64,000 nt of DNA from Pseudomonadota bacterium (GCA_039193195.1 JBCCWS010000002.1:422573-486572); one strand, 5' to 3'; counted from the first letter of the stretch, positions 42,486 to 52,247 are shown. Notes: a model not told the origin generated them from the letters alone. Numbers and translations: made by a program.

Positions 42486-44660
42486 ATGGACGTCACCTCC
42501 ATCATCGATTCCCTGAACGACGCGCAGCGCGCGGCGGTCACCGCGCCCATGCAACCGGCGCTTGTGCTAGCCGGCGCCGGCAGCGGCAAGACCCGTGTGC
42601 TGACCCACCGGGTCTCTTGGCTGGTGCAGGTGGAGAACACCCCCACCTACCACTTGCTCGCCGTGACCTTCACCAACAAGGCGGCCGCGGAGATGCGGGG
42701 GCGCATCGAATCGATGCTCGGCGAGCCTTCCGGGCCCTTCTGGATCGGCACCTTCCACAGCCTTGCCCACCGCCTGCTGCGACGCCATGCGGCGGAGGCG
42801 CACTTGAAGCCAGACTTCCAAATCCTCGATGCCGATGATCAGCTTCGCCTGATCAAGCGTACGCTGCGCGAGATGGGGTTGGAGGACTCGCGCTGGGCTC
42901 CGCGCGATGTGCGTTGGTTCATCAACAAGTGCAAGGATGACGGCCAGCGCCCGCAACACCTGAGCGTGGAAGGCGACGACATCAGGCAGACCATGCGCAG
43001 TGTCTACGCCGAGTACGAGATAGCCTGCGCCCGCGGCAATGTGGTCGATTTCGCCGAGCTGCTGCTGCGCGCCCACGAGCTGCTGCGTGACAACGATCAG
43101 GTGCTCGGTCACTACCAGGAGCGCTTCGCGAGCGTGCTGGTAGATGAGTTCCAGGACACCAATGCCATCCAATACGCCTGGCTGCGAATGCTCTGCGGCA
43201 AGGGCGCCATGCCCTTTGTGGTTGGTGATGACGATCAGTCCATCTATCGCTGGCGTGGCGCCCGCGTCGAGCACATTCAGAACTACTCGCGCGACTTTCC
43301 CACCGCCGAGGTGTTCCGCCTGGAGCAGAACTACCGCTCCTCCGGCAACATTCTCTCGGCCGCGAACGGCCTCATCAGCCACAACAGTTCACGCCTCGGT
43401 AAGAACCTGTGGACGGACTCCGGCGATGGCGCCATGTTGCGCCTCTACTGCGCCTTCAATGATCGCGACGAAGTGGAGTTCGTGATCAACCGCATTCGCA
43501 CCTGGCACGAGCAGGGCGGTCAGCGCCAAGAAGTGGCGGTGCTGTATCGCTCCAATGCTCAGTCCCGCGTCTTTGAAGAAGGTCTCATGAACGCCGGCAT
43601 GCCTTACCGCGTGTACGGCGGCCTGCGCTTCTTCGAGCGCCAGGAGATCAAGGACGCCCTCGCGTACTTGCGCCTGGTGAACAACCGAGATGATGACTCG
43701 TCCTTCGAGCGCGTGGTGAACTTGCCCACGCGAGGCATCGGTGCGCGCAGCATGGAAGTCATTCGCGAGCGGGCCCGAGGCGACGGCAGCAGCCTGTGGC
43801 AAGCCTGCCTGACGCTGCTAGAGGAGGGCCTGTCGGCGCGTATCGCCCGGGCCTTGCGTGAGTTCATGACCCTGATAGAGCAGCTGGCACACCAGGTCAC
43901 CGATCTCGACCTCCACGAGCAGGTGGACGTGGTGATCCGGGCCAGCGGTCTGGTCGAGCACTACCGTCAGGAGAAAGGCGAGCGCGGCGAGCAACGCATC
44001 GAGAACTTGGACGAATTGGTCACCGCCGCGCAGGCCTTCCAACCTGATGAACAGGACGAACTGCCGCCCCTCGAGGCGTTTCTGGTGCATGCGGCCCTGG
44101 AGTCCGGTGGCGAGCAGGCCAGCGAATGGGATGATTGCGTGCAGCTGATGACCCTGCACACAGCGAAGGGCTTGGAGTTCCCGCTCGTGTTCATGGTCGG
44201 CTTAGAGGCGGGCCTGTTCCCGCACAAGCGTTCTATGGAAGATGTGGACGGCTTGGAGGAGGAGCGACGCCTGTGCTACGTGGGCATGACCCGCGCCATG
44301 CAGGAGCTTTACCTCACGCACGCAGAAGCGCGCAGGCTGCACGGCGCCGAGCACCGCGCCGCGCCCAGCCAGTTCCTGCGCGAGATCCCGCGCGAGCTGA
44401 TCGAAGAGGTGAGACCTCGGGTGCGTGTGGCGCGGCCCTTTCAGGCCTCGCGTCCCTACGGGCGGCCCGCGCCAGCCCGCTTGGCGGAGGATACGCCCGG
44501 CGTTCAACTAGGACAGCGCGTACGTCACGGCAAGTTCGGCGAAGGTGTGGTACTGAATTTCGAGGGTGACGGGCCTCACGCCCGCCTTCAGGTCAACTTC
44601 GAGCAGGCAGGTACCAAGTGGTTGGTGATGGCGTATGCGAACCTCGAGGTGCTCGGCTGA
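42486..44660 (+). CDS. uvrD: DNA helicase II UvrD
   Basis: SF1A 3'-to-5' helicase (724 residues) used in nucleotide-excision and mismatch repair. The Q-motif region LNDAQRAAVTAPMQPALVLA is followed by Walker A GAGSGKTRVL, motif Ia FTNKAAAEM, Walker B LVDEFQDTN, motif III GDDDQSIYRWRGA, motif IV EQNYRSS, motif V LMTLHTAKGLEFPLVF and motif VI CYVGMTRAM. The C-terminal Tudor-like element LGQRVRHGKFGEGVVLNFEG distinguishes UvrD/PcrA from Rep. Confidence 0.96.
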   Translation: MDVTSIIDSLNDAQRAAVTAPMQPALVLAGAGSGKTRVLTHRVSWLVQVENTPTYHLLAVTFTNKAAAEMRGRIESMLGEPSGPFWIGTFHSLAHRLLRRHAAEAHLKPDFQILDADDQLRLIKRTLREMGLEDSRWAPRDVRWFINKCKDDGQRPQHLSVEGDDIRQTMRSVYAEYEIACARGNVVDFAELLLRAHELLRDNDQVLGHYQERFASVLVDEFQDTNAIQYAWLRMLCGKGAMPFVVGDDDQSIYRWRGARVEHIQNYSRDFPTAEVFRLEQNYRSSGNILSAANGLISHNSSRLGKNLWTDSGDGAMLRLYCAFNDRDEVEFVINRIRTWHEQGGQRQEVAVLYRSNAQSRVFEEGLMNAGMPYRVYGGLRFFERQEIKDALAYLRLVNNRDDDSSFERVVNLPTRGIGARSMEVIRERARGDGSSLWQACLTLLEEGLSARIARALREFMTLIEQLAHQVTDLDLHEQVDVVIRASGLVEHYRQEKGERGEQRIENLDELVTAAQAFQPDEQDELPPLEAFLVHAALESGGEQASEWDDCVQLMTLHTAKGLEFPLVFMVGLEAGLFPHKRSMEDVDGLEEERRLCYVGMTRAMQELYLTHAEARRLHGAEHRAAPSQFLREIPRELIEEVRPRVRVARPFQASRPYGRPAPARLAEDTPGVQLGQRVRHGKFGEGVVLNFEGDGPHARLQVNFEQAGTKWLVMAYANLEVLG

Positions 44661-44721
44661 GCACCGAGCTATCGTGCTGGGTGTTGCGAGCAATGCACGG
44701 TAGTAGGACCAGGGCGCGGGC

Positions 44722-46098
44722 ATGAAGATCATCGTCCTCGGCGCAGGCCAGGTGGGCACCACGGCGGCGCGCCACCTGGCGCAGGAGCAGACCAACGATG
44801 TCACGGTGGTCGACCTAAACGCCGACACCCTGCAGGAGCTGCAGGACCGCCTGGACATCCGCACGGTGCATGGTCACGCCGCCCACCCCACCATCCTGGC
44901 TAAGGCCGGCGCCCAGGATGCAGACATGATGATCGCCCTCACCGACAGTGACGAGACCAACATGGTCGCCTGTCAGATCGCCTTCTCACTCTTCCGCACG
45001 CCCACCAAGATCGCGCGCATCCGCGCCAACTCCTACATGGTGGAAGATCGCCTGTTCGGGCCCGAGGCCTTGCCCGTGGACGTGCGCATTAGCCCCGAGC
45101 AGTTGGTCACCGAGTACATCGAACAGCTGATTCGCTATCCCGGCGCCCTGCAGGTGCTGGACTTCGCCGAAGGGCGTGTGCGGCTGGTCGGTGCCCGCGC
45201 CCACGCCGACGGATTGCTCACCGGTCTGCCTCTTAAGGAACTGCCTAGCCACATCCCCGATGTTGAGACTCGCGTTGCCGCCATCTATCGCAAGGGCGAG
45301 AGCATCCCGCCCGAGGGCGAGACGATTGTGGAGAAAGGCGATGAGGTGTTCTTCATTGCCGCGCGCAAGGACATTCGGGTGGTCATGGGGGAGATGCGCA
45401 AGCTGGATAGCCCCGTGCGTCGCGTCTTTATCGCTGGCGGAGGCAATATCGGTTTCCGCTTGGCGAAGAAACTCGAACGCACCAACCAGGTGAAGCTGAT
45501 CGAACGCAATCGCGACCGCGCCCGGGAGATCTCCGAGAAGCTTGAACGAACGATCGTACTGACTGGAGATGCTGCTGATCGCGAGCTGCTGCTCGAGGAG
45601 AACATCGATAGCGCCGACGTGTTCGCCGCCGTGACCAACGCGGAGGAGGCCAACATCCTCTCCTCCATGCTGGCCAAGCGCATGGGAGCAAACAAGGTGA
45701 TGGCGTTGATCAACCGGCCGGCCTACGTGGATCTAGTGGAGGCGAGCTCTATCGACGTAGCGCTCTCGCCGCAGCAGATCACCATCGGCTCGCTGCTGCG
45801 CTACGTGCGTCGCGGCGACGTGGTCAAGGTGCACTCCTTGCGCCGCGGTGCGGCGGAGGCGATCGAGGCCATCGCCCACGGTGATCGCGAGAATTCCCGC
45901 GTGGTGGGGCGGCGCATCGAGGAGATTCGCCTGCCGCAGGGCGCGCGCATTGCGGCCCTCGTGCGCGGTGACGAGGTGCTCATGGCCCACCACGACACGG
46001 TGATCGAGGCCGATGATCATGTCATCATCTTCTTGACCGACCGAGCCAAGGCAGCGGCCGTGGAGAAGCTTTTCCAAGTGGGTGTGACCTTCGTGTGA
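44722..46098 (+). CDS. trkA: Trk potassium uptake regulatory protein TrkA
   Basis: Cytoplasmic regulatory subunit (458 residues) made of two RCK repeats. Each has a Rossmann NAD-binding motif (IIVLGAGQVGTTAARHLA near residue 2; VFIAGGGNIGFRLAKKL near 235) and a TrkA-C domain. It gates the TrkH channel encoded 16 bases downstream, so the two genes form a complete system. Confidence 0.97.
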   Translation: MKIIVLGAGQVGTTAARHLAQEQTNDVTVVDLNADTLQELQDRLDIRTVHGHAAHPTILAKAGAQDADMMIALTDSDETNMVACQIAFSLFRTPTKIARIRANSYMVEDRLFGPEALPVDVRISPEQLVTEYIEQLIRYPGALQVLDFAEGRVRLVGARAHADGLLTGLPLKELPSHIPDVETRVAAIYRKGESIPPEGETIVEKGDEVFFIAARKDIRVVMGEMRKLDSPVRRVFIAGGGNIGFRLAKKLERTNQVKLIERNRDRAREISEKLERTIVLTGDAADRELLLEENIDSADVFAAVTNAEEANILSSMLAKRMGANKVMALINRPAYVDLVEASSIDVALSPQQITIGSLLRYVRRGDVVKVHSLRRGAAEAIEAIAHGDRENSRVVGRRIEEIRLPQGARIAALVRGDEVLMAHHDTVIEADDHVIIFLTDRAKAAAVEKLFQVGVTFV

Positions 46099-46114
46099 GC
46101 GAATCTCCGCCGGC

Positions 46115-47581
46115 ATGAATACCCGCGTCGTGCAGTGGATCCTCGGGGTGCTGCTGATGCTGTTTAGCATCACTATGCTGCCCCCGGCCCTAATCGCCGT
46201 CGCCTACCATGACGGCAACGCGCTCGGCTTCGCTCGTGCCCTCGGTCTAACGGCGCTGTCGGGCTTGCTCATGTTCGTGCCCGTACGGCGCTTGTCCGCG
46301 GCCCAGCGAGAGAACCTGCGCTTGCGCGATGGGTTCGTCGTGGTGGCCGGGTTCTGGATCGTGCTGGGTTTGTTCGGCGCGATACCGCTGCTGCTGCTGG
46401 TCACGCCGGTGATGAGTCTTCCCGACGCCGTGTTCGAGTCCATGTCAGGGCTCACCACCACCGGCGCCACGGTGCTGACCAACATCGAGGCGCAAGCGCC
46501 GTCGGTCTTGTACTACCGCCAGCAGCTGCAGTGGCTCGGAGGTATGGGCATTATCGTGTTGGCGGTAGCGGTGCTGCCGATGCTCGGCGTGGGCGGCATG
46601 CAGCTATACCGGGCGGAGACGCCCGGCCCGATGAAAGATAGCAAGCTTACGCCGCGTATCACCGAGACGGCAAAATACCTGTGGCTAGTCTACCTGGGGA
46701 TGACCCTGGCCTGTTTCCTCGGCTACTGGTCTGCCGGGATGAATGTGTTCGATGCGGTGGGGCACAGCTTCTCCACCGTGGCCATCGGCGGTTTTTCCAC
46801 CCACGATGCCAGCTTCGGTTGGTTCGAGAATCCGGTGGTCGAGGTGCTCGGCATCGTCTTTATGTTTTTGGCTGGGGTGAACTTCTCCCTTCACTTTGCC
46901 GCCGTGCGTAGCGGCGGGCAGCTGCGGACCTATATCCGAGATCCGGAGTTTCGTTACTACTTCGGCTTCATGGTGGTGCTCGCCTTGATTTGCGTGGCCT
47001 ACCTCGCCATCACCGAGTACTACGACTCCAATACGGAATCGATCATTCAGGCGGTGTTCCACGCGGTCTCAATCGCGACCACCACCGGATTCGCTACGGA
47101 CAACTACACGGCATGGCCCGGTGCGTTGCCGGTGCTGCTGGTGTTGGCGAGCTTTATCGGCGGTTGCGCGGGTTCTACTGCCGGCGGTATGAAGGTGGTG
47201 CGCTGGGTCCTCATCTACAAGCAAGGCATGCGCGAGGTGTTCCGCCTCGTCCACCCGCACTCTGAAGTGCCGGTCAAGCTGGGCAATCGCGCTGTCCCCT
47301 TGCGCGTGGTGGAGTCCGTCTGGGGCTTCTTCTCCGTGTACCTGGTGGTATTCGGAAGCTTCCTGTTGATGATGATGGTCACGGGCCTCGATCCCCTCTC
47401 CGCCTTCGGCGCCGTGGCAGCCACGCTCAACAACTTGGGCCCGGGTCTGGGCGATGTTGCGGGCAGCTTTGCCACCGTGCCCGACGCGGCGAAGTGGATT
47501 TCCGTGGGCGCGATGCTGCTCGGGCGGCTCGAGATCTTTACACTGCTGGTCCTACTCACGCCCACCTTCTGGAGGCGATAA
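46115..47581 (+). CDS. trkH: Trk potassium uptake channel TrkH
   Basis: Polytopic membrane protein (488 residues) with four pore-loop repeats. Filter-like sequences are visible as SGLTTTGATVLT, VAIGGFSTHDAS, ATTTGFATDNYT and NNLGPGLGDVAG. GGCAGSTAGGMKVVRW marks the intramembrane loop before the last repeat. It is partnered with TrkA directly upstream. Confidence 0.97.
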   Translation: MNTRVVQWILGVLLMLFSITMLPPALIAVAYHDGNALGFARALGLTALSGLLMFVPVRRLSAAQRENLRLRDGFVVVAGFWIVLGLFGAIPLLLLVTPVMSLPDAVFESMSGLTTTGATVLTNIEAQAPSVLYYRQQLQWLGGMGIIVLAVAVLPMLGVGGMQLYRAETPGPMKDSKLTPRITETAKYLWLVYLGMTLACFLGYWSAGMNVFDAVGHSFSTVAIGGFSTHDASFGWFENPVVEVLGIVFMFLAGVNFSLHFAAVRSGGQLRTYIRDPEFRYYFGFMVVLALICVAYLAITEYYDSNTESIIQAVFHAVSIATTTGFATDNYTAWPGALPVLLVLASFIGGCAGSTAGGMKVVRWVLIYKQGMREVFRLVHPHSEVPVKLGNRAVPLRVVESVWGFFSVYLVVFGSFLLMMMVTGLDPLSAFGAVAATLNNLGPGLGDVAGSFATVPDAAKWISVGAMLLGRLEIFTLLVLLTPTFWRR

Positions 47582-47585
47582 CGAG

Positions 47586-48176
47586 ATGGACGAGGTGTCG
47601 GCGGCGCGCCGATCGGACCTGCTGGCTCGGAGCGTGCGCGCGATCGAGGGAGTGTGCGCCGGCGTTGGGCAGGTAGTGGCCTGGTGTACCTTGGCGATGG
47701 TGCTGCTCACCTTCGTCGTGGTGGTGCTGCGCTATCAGTTCGAGTTCGGTCGCATCTGGTTGCAGGAGCTCTCCACCTGGATGCACGGCCTGGTGTTCCT
47801 GCTGGCGGCGGCCTACACGCTGCAGCTCGATGAGCACGTGCGCGTGGATCTGTTCTATCGGCGCATGAGCGAGCGCCAGCGGGCGCTGGTGGATCTCTCC
47901 GGGGTCTTCGCCCTGCTGTTGCCCGTCGCAGGCTTTGTTCTGTGGAGCACCTGGCCCTACGCGGTGGCCTCCTGGGTGCGCCAGGAGAGTTCGCGGGCGA
48001 CGGACGGACTGCCCTTTCCCTTTGTGCCCTTGGCGAAGAGCGCACTCGTGCTGATGGCGATTTTGGTCATCTTTCAGGGCCTAGCGCTCGCCCTGCGGGC
48101 CGTAGCGACCTTGCAGGGGCGGCCCCTAGAACGGCCCAAAGCGGCGCCGACGGTGCTCACCCATGTGCTGTCGTGA
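47586..48176 (+). CDS. TRAP transporter small permease subunit (DctQ-like)
   Basis: 196 residues with four hydrophobic helices. The motif RIWLQELSTWMHGLVFLLAA and the following YTLQLDEHVRVDLFYRRM are typical of the DctQ-like subunits paired with TakP-type TRAP systems. ATG 47586 is four bases after the trkH stop; the frame extends upstream into trkH but that part is not real. The large permease gene follows 33 bases downstream. Confidence 0.94.
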   Translation: MDEVSAARRSDLLARSVRAIEGVCAGVGQVVAWCTLAMVLLTFVVVVLRYQFEFGRIWLQELSTWMHGLVFLLAAAYTLQLDEHVRVDLFYRRMSERQRALVDLSGVFALLLPVAGFVLWSTWPYAVASWVRQESSRATDGLPFPFVPLAKSALVLMAILVIFQGLALALRAVATLQGRPLERPKAAPTVLTHVLS

Positions 48177-48209
48177 CGCGCTTGCGCGCTGCGCCGGCGA
48201 GGCGAAGGC

Positions 48210-49589
48210 ATGGCCCTAGCGCTGTTCGCCGCTGTGGTGTTGGTGCTGCTGGCTGGCTTCCCGGTCGCCTTCTCTCTGGCAGGCACGGCGCTGATCTTTG
48301 CCCTGATCGGCACGCTCACGGGCACCTTCGATCCCACCTTCCTGGGCGCCACGCCAAACCGCATCTATGGCGGCGTGATGAGCAGCGAGATTCTCGTGGC
48401 CGTGCCCCTATTCGTATTCATGGGCGTGATGCTGGAACGGGCGCGCATCGCGGAGGATCTCCTCGGCACCCTATCGGATTGCTTCGGTCGCCTTCGCGGC
48501 GGTCTTGGCCTGGCGGTGACGCTCGTGGGCATGCTGCTGGCGGCAAGCACGGGCATCGTTGGCGCCACGGTGGTAACCATGGGGCTGCTGGCCCTGCCGA
48601 CCATGCTCAAGCGTGGCTACAGCGCGGAGGTGGCCGCGGGCACGATCTGCGCGTCGGGCACGCTTGGGCAGATCATTCCGCCCTCGATCGTGCTCGTTCT
48701 ATTGGGCGATGTGCTCTCCACTGCATACGCGCAGGCTCAACGGGACATGGGGATCTTCTCGCCTGAGTCGGTCTCCGTGGGGGATCTGTTCCTCGGCGCG
48801 TTGGTCCCGGGCCTACTGCTGGTGGGACTCTACGCTGCCTGGCTGTTGGTGCTGACGGTTGTGCGCCCGGGGAGTATGCCGCCCGGGAGGGCGGAGACGA
48901 CGCAAGGAGCTGGCGACCCACGCCCATTGGCGTTGCGGGTGCTCTTCGTGTTGCTGCCGCCCCTACTCCTGATCGTCGCTGTGTTGGGGTCGATCATGGC
49001 GGGCATCGCGACACCAACGGAGGCCGCGGCGGTGGGGGCGGTCGGCGCCCTAGTGCTCGCCGCGCTCCGCGGTGAGCGATCCTTCGCTACGCTGCGCGAA
49101 GTGGTGCAGTCGACGGCGCGCGTCTCCAGCATGGTGTTTATGATTCTGATAGGCGCCTCGATCTTCTCCCTCGTGTTCCGCGGCTTTGGTGGGGATGAGC
49201 TCGTGCGTGAGCTGCTGGCGGATCTTCCCGGTGGCACGGTGGGCGCCCTGGTGGCGGTCATGTTGCTCATGTTCGTGCTCGGCTTCGTCCTCGACTTCAT
49301 CGAGATCACCTTCGTGGTGGTGCCGATCGTGGGGCCTGTGCTGTTGGCCATGGGGGTGGACCCCGTGTGGCTCGGCGTGATGATCGCTTTAAATCTACAG
49401 ACCAGCTTTCTTACGCCGCCCTTCGGTTTTGCCTTGTTCTACCTGCGTGGGGTGGCGCCGGCGAGCGTGCAGACGGAGCAGATCTACCGCGGCGTGCTGC
49501 CCTTCGTGCTGCTGCAGCTGCTGATGCTGGGGATTCTGGCCGTGTTCCCAAGCCTTGCGACCTGGCTGCCGGAGTTGATCTACGGCTGA
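48210..49589 (+). CDS. TRAP transporter large permease subunit (DctM-like)
   Basis: A 459-residue polytopic protein that forms the sodium- or proton-driven translocation pathway. Conserved DctM blocks include LAGFPVAFSLAGTALIFAL, SEILVAVPLFVFMGVMLERA, GQIIPPSIVLVLLGDVL and the C-terminal LNLQTSFLTPPFGFALFYLRG. It functions with the small subunit just upstream and probably with the binding protein encoded at 51-52 kb on the other strand. Its 3' end overlaps the convergent ABC ATPase gene by ten bases. Confidence 0.95.
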   Translation: MALALFAAVVLVLLAGFPVAFSLAGTALIFALIGTLTGTFDPTFLGATPNRIYGGVMSSEILVAVPLFVFMGVMLERARIAEDLLGTLSDCFGRLRGGLGLAVTLVGMLLAASTGIVGATVVTMGLLALPTMLKRGYSAEVAAGTICASGTLGQIIPPSIVLVLLGDVLSTAYAQAQRDMGIFSPESVSVGDLFLGALVPGLLLVGLYAAWLLVLTVVRPGSMPPGRAETTQGAGDPRPLALRVLFVLLPPLLLIVAVLGSIMAGIATPTEAAAVGAVGALVLAALRGERSFATLREVVQSTARVSSMVFMILIGASIFSLVFRGFGGDELVRELLADLPGGTVGALVAVMLLMFVLGFVLDFIEITFVVVPIVGPVLLAMGVDPVWLGVMIALNLQTSFLTPPFGFALFYLRGVAPASVQTEQIYRGVLPFVLLQLLMLGILAVFPSLATWLPELIYG

Positions 49590-50479
49590 TGCGGTAGGGC
49601 GACGAAGTGCCCGCCGATGCCGTGCACCTCGATCGGCGTGCCGTACAGAGTGCTTAGGTTGGGGCCTGTCAGCACGCGGTGCTTCGACCCGTCCGCGACG
49701 ATCGCGCCCGCCTGCAGCAACACCACGCGGTCGATCGCCGGCGGGATCTCACTGACCTGATGGGTGACCAACACGATCGAGACACCGTCGCGCAGGAGTC
49801 CGTTTAGCGTGTGCTGCAGGGAGATGATGCCGGCAAGGTCTAGGCCTGTGCACGGCTCGTCCAACACCAGGGCGCGCGGCTCATGCACCAATGCGCGGGC
49901 CAACAGGAGGCGTCGCTGCTGGCCCGTCGACAGATCTGCGAAGCGCGTGTGCTGCAGGTCCGCAAGGCCCAGGCGTTCTAGCGTGGAATCAGTCTGATGT
50001 AGCTGCTCCGGCGTGAATCGGTAGTTGATGCCGTGGGTGCCGATGCTGGCAGCAAAACCCGAGAGCACGACGCTGCGGCCGGTTGTCTCCGGCAGGAAGT
50101 TCGCCTGTAGGTCCGGGGAGACGATGCCAAGTTGGCGCCGCAACTCGTGCACCACCCAGCGCGATTGGCCGAGCACGTGCACGTGGCTGCTCGCCTTCAC
50201 GGTGGGGTACACCTCGCGCGTAAGCAACTTCAGCAGGGTGCTTTTGCCGGCGCCGTTCGGGCCCAACACGACCGCGCTCTCACCGAGCGGGACGCTCAGG
50301 GAGAAGTCTTTGAACACGCAGTTCTCGCCCCGCCACACGGTGGCGTTGACGATGTCGATGAGGGTGTCTGGACCCTCGTCCTGTGGTGAACTCTCCGGAC
50401 TGTTCAAGTGCTCGCCCGCCCGTTGCGTAGCCGGGAGTGCCCCGGCGAAAGCGCATGATCGCGCGGCGGGCGATCGCAC
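49580..50479 (-). CDS. Orphan ABC transporter ATP-binding protein
   Basis: 299 residues, single ATPase domain: Walker A LGPNGAGKSTLLKLL, signature DLSTGQQRRLLLARAL (LSTGQ instead of LSGGQ), Walker B ALVLDEPCTGLD and switch VTHQVSE. The first ~40 residues are not part of the fold, so a later start (for example a TTG around residue 25) is possible. No permease or binding-protein gene of ABC type is adjacent, so partner and substrate are unknown. It overlaps dctM tail-to-tail by ten bases. Confidence 0.85.
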   Translation of the reverse strand: MRSPAARSCAFAGALPATQRAGEHLNSPESSPQDEGPDTLIDIVNATVWRGENCVFKDFSLSVPLGESAVVLGPNGAGKSTLLKLLTREVYPTVKASSHVHVLGQSRWVVHELRRQLGIVSPDLQANFLPETTGRSVVLSGFAASIGTHGINYRFTPEQLHQTDSTLERLGLADLQHTRFADLSTGQQRRLLLARALVHEPRALVLDEPCTGLDLAGIISLQHTLNGLLRDGVSIVLVTHQVSEIPPAIDRVVLLQAGAIVADGSKHRVLTGPNLSTLYGTPIEVHGIGGHFVALPHQP

Positions 50480-50551
50480 TCAACTACGTAGTTCTACGGA
50501 GTGCGAAGGGAACCGCTCCGCTGGGGCTCCAGATTTTACTCAATGGCCGCG

Positions 50552-51148
50552 TCAATTCTCGAAGGCAGTCTTTGAAATCTCGGCACAGGCGCCTGCGGTG
50601 GGCTGCGGCTCCTCACCGCGCTGACGGACCCAGCAATCGTCCAGGACTGAGCAGTAGCACACCTGCCATGTCAGGGCTTCCATGGCGCTGGCCAGGGTAC
50701 GCGCCGTCTCATTCCACCCCTGTGCTGGGTCCAGGTCGCCCGCAGGATAGCGGAAGGCGCGCATTTCTTCTTGCGGCGACAGTACGGTACTGGCCAGGGC
50801 GCTGGTGAGGTAGTTTGACCAGGTGAGTCCGTGACCGGCAGGCAGGCTCGCGTCGATGATATCGCCCCAGGTGGTGTAGCTACCTCCGCCTGCGTCGGTG
50901 ACCGCAACGTGCTTGATGAGCGCCGGCCCAATGCCCTTGTTAACGACTTCAAGGGCGAAGCCGCTGCTGTCGTAGCTGATGCCAAAGTCGAGGTAGGGCC
51001 ACACGGCGGCGCGTTCCTGGGCGCGCATCAGGCGCACCTCCGAACGCATCACATTCACCTCGAGCACGGACACGAACAGGGCGGCGAGGCTGACCGCGAT
51101 CGCGAGGGTCGCGACCAGCATCTCCACCCGCGCCTTGCGCTCAGCCAT
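50552..51148 (-). CDS. Uncharacterised single-helix membrane protein overlapping dctP
   Basis: 198 residues: a basic start (AERKARVE), one transmembrane helix (MLVATLAIAVSLAALFVSVL, ~10-29), then an extracytoplasmic domain with a C-terminal cluster of cysteines (CYCSVLDDC, ACAEI). I do not recognise the family. ATG 51148 overlaps the stop of the TRAP binding-protein gene by eight bases, so the two are probably co-translated. This suggests a link to the TRAP system, but nothing in the sequence shows a mechanism. Confidence 0.75.
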   Translation of the reverse strand: MAERKARVEMLVATLAIAVSLAALFVSVLEVNVMRSEVRLMRAQERAAVWPYLDFGISYDSSGFALEVVNKGIGPALIKHVAVTDAGGGSYTTWGDIIDASLPAGHGLTWSNYLTSALASTVLSPQEEMRAFRYPAGDLDPAQGWNETARTLASAMEALTWQVCYCSVLDDCWVRQRGEEPQPTAGACAEISKTAFEN

Positions 51149-52247
51149 CGCGCGACCGCACGTAGGCCTGTTCGGAGATGGCGATCCAGCGGGCGGCGCG
51201 GGCCTGGAAGTCGGCGTAGGAGCGATACACCTTGGCGAATTCATCGTCGCTGCTGGCGAGCTCTTCTAGCACCTCGCGTGACAGGGTGCGCATGCGATCG
51301 ATCACATCGTCGGGGTAGGGGCGCACGTCGATGCCGTGCTCGTCCTTCAGGGTGCCAAGGGCCGGGCCGTTGAACGCGGTGTACTCGGAGATCATCGCCG
51401 TGTTGGCCGCTTGGGAGGCGTAGTGCACCACCGCCTGCAAGTCTGCAGGGAGTGCCTCCCAGACCTGGCGGTTGACGATGCACTCTAGGGTTGGACCAGG
51501 TTCGTGCCAGCCGGGGTAGTAGTAGTACTTCGCCGCGTTGTGTAGGCCAAAGGCGAGGTCGTTGTAGGGGCTCACCCATTCGGTGGCGTCGATGTTGCCG
51601 GTCTGCAGCGCGGTGAAGATCTCTCCGCCGGGCAAGCTGACCGGCACGCCGCCGGCGCGGCGCAGCACCTCGCCGCCAAGGCCCGGAATGCGCATCTTCA
51701 GGCCCTTCAGGTCCCCCACGGAGTTGATCTCACGGTTGAACCAACCGCCGGCCTGCACGCCAGTATTGCCGGCTGGGTGTGGCACCACGTCGAAGGGCGC
51801 GTAGAGCTCGCGCCAAAGATCCAGGCCATCTCCGAAGAAGAGCCAGGCATTCATCTCTTGCGGGTTCATTCCGAAGGGCACGCAAGTGAATAGCTGGGCG
51901 GCCTCGGACTTGTCCTTCCAGTAGTAGGACGCGCCGTGACCTAGCTCCGCAGTGCCACTGGAGACCGCATCGAATACTTCAAAGGGTGGCACCAGCTCAC
52001 CCCCGCCGTAGATGCTGACCTCGATGCGCCCGCCGCTCATCTGCTCGATCGCCTTGGCCACAAAGTTGGCACCGCCGGTAGCGAGGCCGGGCAGGTTGGG
52101 CGGCCAGGTGGTGACCATCTTCCAGCGGTACTTCTTCCGGGTGATGACGGCGGGGGCGCCCGCGCTCTCGGGGCTGTCGGCGCACGCGGCGAGACCGGCG
52201 GCAGCGGCGCCACCGGCGAGCGCGCTGATGAAGTCACGTCTTTGCAT
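51141..52247 (-). CDS. TRAP transporter substrate-binding protein, TakP-like
   Basis: A 368-residue DctP-family solute receptor. The N-terminus RRDFISALAGG is a twin-arginine signal and ends in a lipobox-like LAAC, so the mature protein may be a Tat-exported lipoprotein. GTAELGHGASYYWKDKSEA, GNTGVQAGGWFNREI, LKMRIPGLGGEVLRR, EWVSPYNDLA and KYYYYPGWHEPG match TakP proteins that bind 2-oxo acids such as pyruvate. The permease genes lie at 47.6-49.6 kb on the opposite strand; pairing with them is inferred. Confidence 0.93.
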   Translation of the reverse strand: MQRRDFISALAGGAAAAGLAACADSPESAGAPAVITRKKYRWKMVTTWPPNLPGLATGGANFVAKAIEQMSGGRIEVSIYGGGELVPPFEVFDAVSSGTAELGHGASYYWKDKSEAAQLFTCVPFGMNPQEMNAWLFFGDGLDLWRELYAPFDVVPHPAGNTGVQAGGWFNREINSVGDLKGLKMRIPGLGGEVLRRAGGVPVSLPGGEIFTALQTGNIDATEWVSPYNDLAFGLHNAAKYYYYPGWHEPGPTLECIVNRQVWEALPADLQAVVHYASQAANTAMISEYTAFNGPALGTLKDEHGIDVRPYPDDVIDRMRTLSREVLEELASSDDEFAKVYRSYADFQARAARWIAISEQAYVRSRDG

